From positions 1-12,796 of the forward strand of contig JBNMKZ010000067.1 of NCBI GenBank assembly GCA_050874585.1: a stretch of 12,796 bases of DNA, written 5' to 3'. Source of the stretch: UBA1067 sp050874585. Its GTDB lineage: Bacteria; Verrucomicrobiota; Kiritimatiellia; RFP12; UBA1067. The position numbers and the translations under genes were made by a program. Shown here piece by piece: positions 7,616-12,796 of the stretch. The notes beneath the pieces were generated by a model that saw only the letters and a list, made by a program, of their open reading frames with translations, searched no databases and had not been told where the DNA came from. Position 1 is the stretch's first letter; every line of letters starts with the position of its first letter.

Positions 7616-7651
7616 AAGCAAAACCGGGCGGACGGTCTACCCGTCCGCCCG
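7616..7651 (-). terminator. Rho-independent terminator after thrS
   Basis: Fourteen bases past the thrS stop there is a perfect 11-base-pair stem: CGGGCGGACGG on one side (7625-7635 as written on the plus strand), a five-base loop (7636-7640) and CCGTCCGCCCG (7641-7651). On the minus strand the stem is followed by GGTTTTGCTTCTATTT. The T-tract is short and interrupted, so termination may be only partial and some thrS transcripts could read into lysA. No other good promoter for the lysA cluster was found in the 70-base gap. Confidence 0.75.
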
Positions 7652-7664
7652 ATTGTCGACCACC

Positions 7665-9404
7665 TCAGCCCTCGATTTCGGACTTCAGTCGCGCAATAAA
7701 CGCATCCGTCGTCATCGCACCAAGGTCACCCTCGGAACGCGACCGGACGGAAATCGTCCCCGCCGCCTCGTCACGCGGCCCAACGACAATCTGATAGGGC
7801 ACCTTCTGCATCGAGGCTTCGCGAATCTTCGCGCCCAGCTTCTCGGCCGAGACGTCGACATCCACGCGGAAGTCCGCCGCACGCAGGGCCGCCTGAATCT
7901 TCTTCGCATACGCCATCGCCTTGTCGGAGATCGGCAGAATGCGCACCTGCTCAGGCGCAAGCCACAGGGGGAACGCTCCCGCGTAGTGCTCAATCAGGAT
8001 GCCGAAGAAGCGCTCAATCGAGCCGAGCAACGCACGGTGCACCATGTAGGGCTGGTGCTCCTTGCCATCGTCGCCGATGTACGTCAGGTTGAAGCGTTCC
8101 GGGAGGTTGAAGTCGAACTGGACCGTCCCGAGCTGCCACGGGCGGCCAAGCGCGTCCTTAATCTTCATGTCAATCTTCGGACCGTAGAAGGCGCCGCCGC
8201 CCTCGTCGACCTCGTACTGCATTCCCTCCTGCTCAAGGGCATCGCGCAAGGACTGCGTCGCCTGCTCCCAGCGGGCCGGATCGCCAACCGCCTTCGCCGG
8301 CTTCGTCGAGAGATAGGCCTGGATGTCATGGAAACCGAACTTGCCCAGCATCTTGCGGGCGAACTCAACGGTATCCTTGATTTCCTGGACAATCTGTTCG
8401 GGCGTGCAGAAGATGTGCGCATCATCCTGGGTAAAGCCGCGCACGCGGAAAAGCCCGTGGCGAACGCCGTCCTTCTCGTAGCGGTAGACCGTGCCGAGCT
8501 CGGCCAGGCGCATCGGGAGATCGCGGTAGCTACGCTTCTTGAACTGGTAAATCTGGATATGGAACGGGCAGTTCATCGGCTTGACGTAGTACTCCTCTAT
8601 GTACGCGTCATTGCCGGAACCCTCCTGAACCTTCATGCAGGGGAACATCCCCTCCTTGTAGAAGCCGAGGTGCCCCGAGGTCTGCCACAGTACCGAACGG
8701 CCGACATGCGGCGTGTAGACGATTTCGTAACCGGCCTCGTAGTGTTTCTTGCGCCAGTACTCCTCAATGGCGACGCGAATGCGCGCCCCCTTCGGCAACC
8801 AGTGCGCCAGGCCCGGACCGACCTGCTCCGTGATGGTGAAGAGCTCAAGCTGCTTGCCGAGGACGCGGTGATCGCGCTTCTTCGCCTCTTCCTCACGGGC
8901 GAGAATGGCATCCAGTTCGGCCTGATCCTTCGCGACGATGCCGTAGACGCGCTGAAGCATCTTGTTCTTCTCGTCCCCACGGTAGTAGCTGCCGGCGAGA
9001 CGGGTCAGCTTCACGACACCAATCTGCTTCGCGTGCTCAACGTGCGGACCGCGGCACATCTCGACGTAATCGCCGACCGTGTAGGTCGAAATCGGCTCAC
9101 CCTCGGGAATGTCGGCTAAACGCTCCAGCTTGTACTTCTGGCCGGCCAGCATCTTCGCGCATTCCTCACGGGACACGACCTTCCTGACGAAAGGCTCGTC
9201 GAGGGCAATCAGACGGGCAATTTCCGCCTCAATCTTCGGAAAATCGTCGGGCGTGATGCGGTGCGGCAAGTCAAAATCGTAGTAAAAGCCATCGTCCGTG
9301 GCAGGCCCAATATCAACCTGCACGTCCTCAAAGATGTTCTGAATGGCGCGAGCCATCAGGTGCGCGGCACTGTGCCGCCTCATTTCATCGCTAATTTCAG
9401 CCAT
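7665..9404 (-). CDS. thrS: Threonyl-tRNA synthetase lacking the N-terminal TGS domain
   Basis: This cytoplasmic class II synthetase attaches threonine to tRNA-Thr and removes mischarged serine. The editing domain shows HSAAH (H11, H15) and YVEMCRGPHVEH (C117, H121). The catalytic core shows MNCPFH (C279), FTQDDAHIF (H330) and YMVHRALLGS (H456), the three zinc-binding residues. They are spaced exactly as C334, H385 and H511 of the E. coli enzyme, shifted by 55. The anticodon-binding domain begins near LAPEQVRILPIS (residue 482). At 579 residues the protein is about 60 shorter than usual because it starts directly at the editing domain. An in-frame TGA lies 12 bases upstream of the ATG, so the missing TGS domain is not a start-site error. 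The AAGGAG at 9409-9414 sits four bases before the ATG. The gene has its own promoter after res. Confidence 0.97.
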   Translation of the reverse strand: MAEISDEMRRHSAAHLMARAIQNIFEDVQVDIGPATDDGFYYDFDLPHRITPDDFPKIEAEIARLIALDEPFVRKVVSREECAKMLAGQKYKLERLADIPEGEPISTYTVGDYVEMCRGPHVEHAKQIGVVKLTRLAGSYYRGDEKNKMLQRVYGIVAKDQAELDAILAREEEAKKRDHRVLGKQLELFTITEQVGPGLAHWLPKGARIRVAIEEYWRKKHYEAGYEIVYTPHVGRSVLWQTSGHLGFYKEGMFPCMKVQEGSGNDAYIEEYYVKPMNCPFHIQIYQFKKRSYRDLPMRLAELGTVYRYEKDGVRHGLFRVRGFTQDDAHIFCTPEQIVQEIKDTVEFARKMLGKFGFHDIQAYLSTKPAKAVGDPARWEQATQSLRDALEQEGMQYEVDEGGGAFYGPKIDMKIKDALGRPWQLGTVQFDFNLPERFNLTYIGDDGKEHQPYMVHRALLGSIERFFGILIEHYAGAFPLWLAPEQVRILPISDKAMAYAKKIQAALRAADFRVDVDVSAEKLGAKIREASMQKVPYQIVVGPRDEAAGTISVRSRSEGDLGAMTTDAFIARLKSEIEG

Positions 9405-9425
9405 AATGCTCCTTCTTCACCGCAT

Positions 9426-9434
9426 ATTATACCA
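9426..9434 (-). promoter_or_regulatory. Extended -10 promoter for thrS
   Basis: On the minus strand, TGGTATAAT combines a perfect -10 hexamer (TATAAT, 9426-9431) with the TGN extension (9432-9434). It lies 21 bases upstream of the thrS ATG, giving a leader of about 15 bases that includes the Shine-Dalgarno sequence. No good -35 box is seen at 16-19 bases upstream, as is common for extended -10 promoters; that stretch overlaps the last codons of res. The short leader leaves no room for a T-box riboswitch. Confidence 0.7.
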
Positions 9435-9460
9435 TATTCCGCCCAAGACTGACATTGCGC

Positions 9461-12400
9461 CTACCGCATCACCTTGTCCATCAGGGCCTGATAGCTGTCG
9501 ACGATATCGTAGACGACATTCTCGCCGCTGATGGCCTTGAAGTGCTCGCGGGCACAATGAATCTTCGACTTCTCGATTTCCCGCAATTCCAGGGAGTTCA
9601 TCGATCCCTTCGTCTCCGCGACAAAGTAGATGTGCTTGACGGGTCCCTGACGGAAGGCAATGGCCCAGTCGGGATTGTAGCGGCCGACCGGTGTCGAGAT
9701 GTAGAAACCGTGCGGCAGTTTCATGTACACCGCGACATTCGTATCCGCGTCCAGTTCCATCGCAAACCGGCGTTCGTTCGCCGAATCGTAGAGGACATGG
9801 TCGTAAAGGTGGTGCGCCGCTTTCATCGCATTGACACCGAGCCGCCCCTTGAGCGTCGGTTCGGTGAAGACCTGCGTGTCATACCGTTCGTCCAGCACGT
9901 TGTAGGTGATGTGCTGCACGATGGCCGTCGCCTTCTCGTCATTGATCAGGCCCGCCGCCTTGAGGATGAACTCCTCCGGATTGTCCTTGAACTGGTTGAA
10001 GACGACCGGCGAGATGCCCCGCAGGATGTCGACGATCGTCCGCCGCGTCAACCCCGTCTCGGCGACCAGTTTGCCGATGAGGTCGTACTTGACTCGGTCG
10101 CCCGCCCGAATCGTCCGCGCCGCGTCGTAGGACGCACGGTGCCCCTTGCCGAAGGCCGTCCCGGCGAGAAGCGCATCCTTTGAGGCGATCGTGTCGAGTT
10201 GCCCCTCCTCGACCTTGAAGAGAATCTGGGTGACGCGCAGGTTGCGGTCGATCGAGGCGATGGACTTGCGGACGAGTTCCGCCGTGTCGAAGTCCACCGT
10301 GTAAACAGACTTCGCGTTGATGCGCCCCCACAGTTCCTTGAACTCCTTCATCTCCAGCTTCGCCGCGTCGACTTTCGCCTCCACATTGTCCGTGCGGGCG
10401 TTCTCCGGCACAAACGCACGGTCGTCGTAGATGGAATCGAGAATCCGAACGATGGAATCCTCGAATTCCCTCACTTCCGGTGCAAACGCAAGCGTCCCGT
10501 TCGCCTTCGCCGCGTAGAAGCCGTCCGTAAGCGTCCCCTTCGCCGTGATGTAGTCATCCTTGACGAGGCCGAAGTAGATGGCGTTGGCGAGCTCGTCGCC
10601 CGCGATGACCTCCCGTCCCTCCGCACCAATAAGCGTGCGCCCTTCGAAGAGGCTGGCCGTCACACTGCGCGGACGGCTCGCCACGGACTCCGCGAGTTCC
10701 GTCTGAAGTCCCTTCGCGAACCTCTCGTAGCTTTCGCTTGCAATGACCGTCAGGACATTGACATTCTGCACGTCCGCGCCGAGGACACCCTCGTCCATGC
10801 GCTCGCCCGCCTGGTTGACGCAGAGCCGCAGACCACGCCCGACCTCCTGCCGCTTGCGCACGTCGCTACCGCTCTGCTTGAGCGTGCAAATCTGGAAGAC
10901 ATTCGGATTATCCCAGCCCTCCCGCAGGGCGGAATGGGAGAAGATGAACCGCACGGGCGAGCGCACGGGGTCGCGGTCGAGCAACCGCTCCTTGTCCTTC
11001 ATGATGAGGTCGTAGGCATCGATGTCGTCGCTCGTGCCCTCGCGGCGGTCACCGACCTTGCTGTTCGTCATGTGGCCCTTCTTGTCCACCGAAAAGTAGC
11101 CCGCATGCGTGGACGCGGCGGAAATCTTGTCCAGATAGGCCATGTAAGCCTCGTCCCCCAGTTCCCGCTGAAGCGAGCCGACAATCGCGGCATATTCCTC
11201 CTCGAACATCGTTGCATACGGTCCATTCTGCGGATGCCCCTCCGCGTCGTACGTCTTGTACTTGGCGACTTCGTCGATGAAGAAGAGCGAAAGAACCTTG
11301 ATGCCCCGTGCGAAAAGCTGCCGCTCGCGGTCGAGATGCGAGAGAATCGTCTCGCGAATCTGAATGCGCCGCAGCTGGTTCTCGTCCGCCTTGCCGACGA
11401 CATCGCCCGCCTCAAGACGGATGCCGTTCAGGAACTCGACGGAATTGTCGCGTCCATCAATGGATTTCACGACATAGCCGTTGCGGTACTCGTCCAGCCC
11501 ATTTGAGTTATCGTAGAGGTTGTAGCCGATGCCAACCTTCGCGCTTTTGGCTCGGATGCCCGTCGCACCCTTGAAGTCAAACTGGAGCGTCGCCGTCGGC
11601 GCGTCCTTCGAGAGGTTGACGCTCTCAAGGTAGACGAAGCCCTCCGTTGCCGTGCGGCCCGTCTCGGTGATGCCCTTGACGGCAATCTTCTTGACGAGAT
11701 GCCGGTTGTACGCCTCCATCGCGTCCAAGCGATAGACCATGTTGTAGACGCTGTCCGCCCGATGCGTCGCCGAATAGCGCAGGGTCAGGAGCGGGCAGAA
11801 CTCCTTCAGCCGCTCCTTCGTCTGCTTGCCCTCGACGGACTGCGGCTCGTCGATGATGAGCACGGGGTTCGTCTTCGCCAGGATGTCAATGGGCCGCCGC
11901 GAGCGGAATTCATCCAGTTCCATGTAAATGCGCCGCGCATCCTTTCCACGCGCATTGAACGCCTGGGCATTGATAATCATCGCGTTAATGGCGTTGTCGG
12001 ACGCAAAACGGTCGATTTCCGTCAGTCGGGCGGAATTGTAGATGAAGAAGCGAATCTTCTTGCCGTATTCTTCGGCGAAGTGGTCCTGCGTGACCTGAAA
12101 GGACTTGTACACGCCCTCGCGAATGGCGATGGACGGCACGACGACGATGAACTTCGACCACCCGTAGCGCTTGTTCAGCTCGAACATCGTCTTGATGTAG
12201 GTGTAGGTCTTGCCGACACCCGTCTCCATCTCGATCGTCAGGTTGAAGTGCCCTTCCAGCCGATCAGACGGCTTGAGCAGATTCGCCCGCTGAACCTTGC
12301 GGAGATTGTCGAGGATGCGTTCATCCGTCAGTTCGGGCACAATCGGCTCGTTCCGCCAGCCGGTGAAGGCGGTGTCCTCCATCGACTCAAATGTGCGTTG

Positions 12401-12529
12401 CTCGCCGGGACGCTCCCGCCCCCGGTCAATCCCGTAGGACGACGAGAGGAACGGCTGACCCGAGAACACGTCCGCCACGGCCTTCGCCGCGTCCGCCTGA
12501 AATTTCTGATGCTTAAACTGAAGTTTCAT
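9461..12529 (-). CDS. res: Type III restriction enzyme, Res (helicase/endonuclease) subunit
   Basis: Res is the ATP-dependent cutting subunit of type III restriction-modification. With Mod it recognises short asymmetric sites, moves along DNA and cuts 25-27 bases away when two sites are suitably oriented. The 1022-residue length is typical. Superfamily 2 helicase motifs appear in order: Walker A METGVGKT (101-108), motif II IIDEPQ (225-230, the DEPQ form common in this family), motif III SATH (253-256), motif V ALREGWDNPN (534-543) and motif VI QEVGRGLRL (561-569). The C-terminal PD-(D/E)xK nuclease is visible as YNPDWAIAF (D954) and VAETKG (E972, K974). All key residues are intact, so the enzyme looks active. 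The ATG at 12529 is preceded by GAAGGTG at a suitable distance. No mod gene lies within the 267 bases upstream; it could be beyond the window, or res could be an orphan. Confidence 0.95.
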   Translation of the reverse strand: MKLQFKHQKFQADAAKAVADVFSGQPFLSSSYGIDRGRERPGEQRTFESMEDTAFTGWRNEPIVPELTDERILDNLRKVQRANLLKPSDRLEGHFNLTIEMETGVGKTYTYIKTMFELNKRYGWSKFIVVVPSIAIREGVYKSFQVTQDHFAEEYGKKIRFFIYNSARLTEIDRFASDNAINAMIINAQAFNARGKDARRIYMELDEFRSRRPIDILAKTNPVLIIDEPQSVEGKQTKERLKEFCPLLTLRYSATHRADSVYNMVYRLDAMEAYNRHLVKKIAVKGITETGRTATEGFVYLESVNLSKDAPTATLQFDFKGATGIRAKSAKVGIGYNLYDNSNGLDEYRNGYVVKSIDGRDNSVEFLNGIRLEAGDVVGKADENQLRRIQIRETILSHLDRERQLFARGIKVLSLFFIDEVAKYKTYDAEGHPQNGPYATMFEEEYAAIVGSLQRELGDEAYMAYLDKISAASTHAGYFSVDKKGHMTNSKVGDRREGTSDDIDAYDLIMKDKERLLDRDPVRSPVRFIFSHSALREGWDNPNVFQICTLKQSGSDVRKRQEVGRGLRLCVNQAGERMDEGVLGADVQNVNVLTVIASESYERFAKGLQTELAESVASRPRSVTASLFEGRTLIGAEGREVIAGDELANAIYFGLVKDDYITAKGTLTDGFYAAKANGTLAFAPEVREFEDSIVRILDSIYDDRAFVPENARTDNVEAKVDAAKLEMKEFKELWGRINAKSVYTVDFDTAELVRKSIASIDRNLRVTQILFKVEEGQLDTIASKDALLAGTAFGKGHRASYDAARTIRAGDRVKYDLIGKLVAETGLTRRTIVDILRGISPVVFNQFKDNPEEFILKAAGLINDEKATAIVQHITYNVLDERYDTQVFTEPTLKGRLGVNAMKAAHHLYDHVLYDSANERRFAMELDADTNVAVYMKLPHGFYISTPVGRYNPDWAIAFRQGPVKHIYFVAETKGSMNSLELREIEKSKIHCAREHFKAISGENVVYDIVDSYQALMDKVMR

Positions 12530-12562
12530 AAATCACCTTCTGCCTTACATAGAGTCGTTTTT

Positions 12563-12632
12563 GAACCACGGAACACTGAATATTCTGTGAATTTCTGTGT
12601 CGGCCGACAGGCCGCTCTGTGACTTCTGTGGT
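12563..12632. repeat. CACAGA/TTCTGTG-type intergenic repeat block
   Basis: Four copies of TTCTGTG or CTCTGTG start at 12583, 12593, 12615 and 12624 on the plus strand, flanked by the inverted ends GAACCACGGAA and TTCTGTGGT. In the middle is CGGCC-GACA-GGCCG (12601-12614), a five-base-pair hairpin. From general knowledge, short CACAGA-rich intergenic blocks of this style are common in some GC-rich genomes. The block lies 34-103 bases upstream of res, so it may overlap the res promoter, which I could not identify with confidence. Confidence 0.6.
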
Positions 12633-12743
12633 AAATCCCCGCCCCACGCCGTGTTTTTTGAGGCTTCGGGCATAAGTGTGGGTCTGATTTAGCTGGGGAA
12701 AGGTATTTTTGAGGTGAAAAGCGTTGTGAACAGAGCCGTCGAT

Positions 12744-12778
12744 CAGGTTGTGAACAGCCGAAGGCTGTTTGCAACCTG
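12744..12778. repeat. Long inverted repeat (16-base arms) upstream of res
   Basis: The left arm CAGGTTGTGAACAGCC (12744-12759), the loop GAA and the right arm GGCTGTTTGCAACCTG (12763-12778) differ from perfect symmetry at only two adjacent positions. In RNA from the plus strand both would be G-U pairs, giving 16 continuous pairs; on the minus strand they would be C-A mismatches. No T-tract follows on either side, so it is not a standard terminator. The 11-base word GTTGTGAACAG in the left arm is also present 24 bases earlier (12723-12733). Confidence 0.75.
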
Positions 12779-12796
12779 TCGGCGGGTATGTTTGCA

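Larger units (their letters stand above)
12530..12796. other. Upstream region of res, no gene seen
   Basis: This 267-base stretch holds the res ribosome-binding site next to 12530, the CACAGA-type block, a T-run (GTGTTTTTTG at 12651-12660) without a usable hairpin, and the long inverted repeat near the right edge. An 82-codon frame overlapping the start of res (12526-12774) has no recognisable domain and reads through the repeats, so it is not called a gene. Confidence 0.6.

Noticed and set aside
7595..7621. Longer LysA form starting at a TTG at 7621
   Set aside because: It would start next to the terminator stem with no ribosome site, whereas the ATG at 7594 has GGAGA upstream.
7572..9119. 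Plus-strand open frame of 515 codons opposite thrS
   Set aside because: It is antisense to a fully conserved ThrRS and has no domain or ribosome-binding site of its own.
12526..12774. 82-codon minus-strand frame upstream of res
   Set aside because: It is translated from intergenic repeats, overlaps the res start, and resembles no family; it is not a mod gene.

Overview
All seven protein genes in this window lie on the minus strand. Reading in the direction of transcription (right to left) they are: a type III restriction enzyme Res subunit, threonyl-tRNA synthetase (thrS), diaminopimelate decarboxylase (lysA), the tRNA-modifying radical SAM enzyme MiaB, a small HNH nuclease-like protein, an EamA/DMT-type membrane transporter, and the N-terminal 1023 codons of an RHS/YD-repeat secreted protein that runs off the left edge. 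The long plus-strand open frames are antisense shadows of these GC-rich genes.

The organism is a GC-rich bacterium. The secreted DUF6531/YD-repeat protein, the GC-rich codon use, the TGS-less ThrRS and the CACAGA-type intergenic repeats would fit a Kiritimatiellota/Verrucomicrobiota-like or other PVC-type genome. This is a guess from general style; nothing in the window fixes the phylum.

Layout. Positions 12530-12796 are the region upstream of res. It has a CACAGA-type repeat block and a long near-perfect hairpin, but no modification (mod) gene, so any Mod partner must lie beyond the right edge. The res gene (9461-12529) is followed by thrS (7665-9404), which has its own extended -10 promoter and a strong Shine-Dalgarno sequence in the 56-base gap. 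A GC-rich hairpin with a short T-tract separates thrS from the next unit. That unit is a very tightly packed four-gene cluster, lysA-miaB-HNH-EamA, with gaps of 2, 3 and 2 bases. After it comes a 663-base non-coding region holding a striking array of four 23-base units, each centred on the palindrome GGTTGCGCAACC or a close variant, several smaller inverted repeats, and a near-consensus promoter aimed at the RHS gene.

How the genes fit together. The centre is housekeeping: tRNA charging, tRNA modification, and lysine/peptidoglycan precursor synthesis. It is flanked by two accessory functions, anti-phage restriction on one side and an RHS-type polymorphic surface or toxin protein on the other. 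I found no complete undescribed system. The most unusual items are the 23-base palindromic array, the HNH gene embedded in a housekeeping operon, the possibly leaderless RHS transcript, the GC-enriched YD core within the RHS gene, and a res gene with no visible mod.
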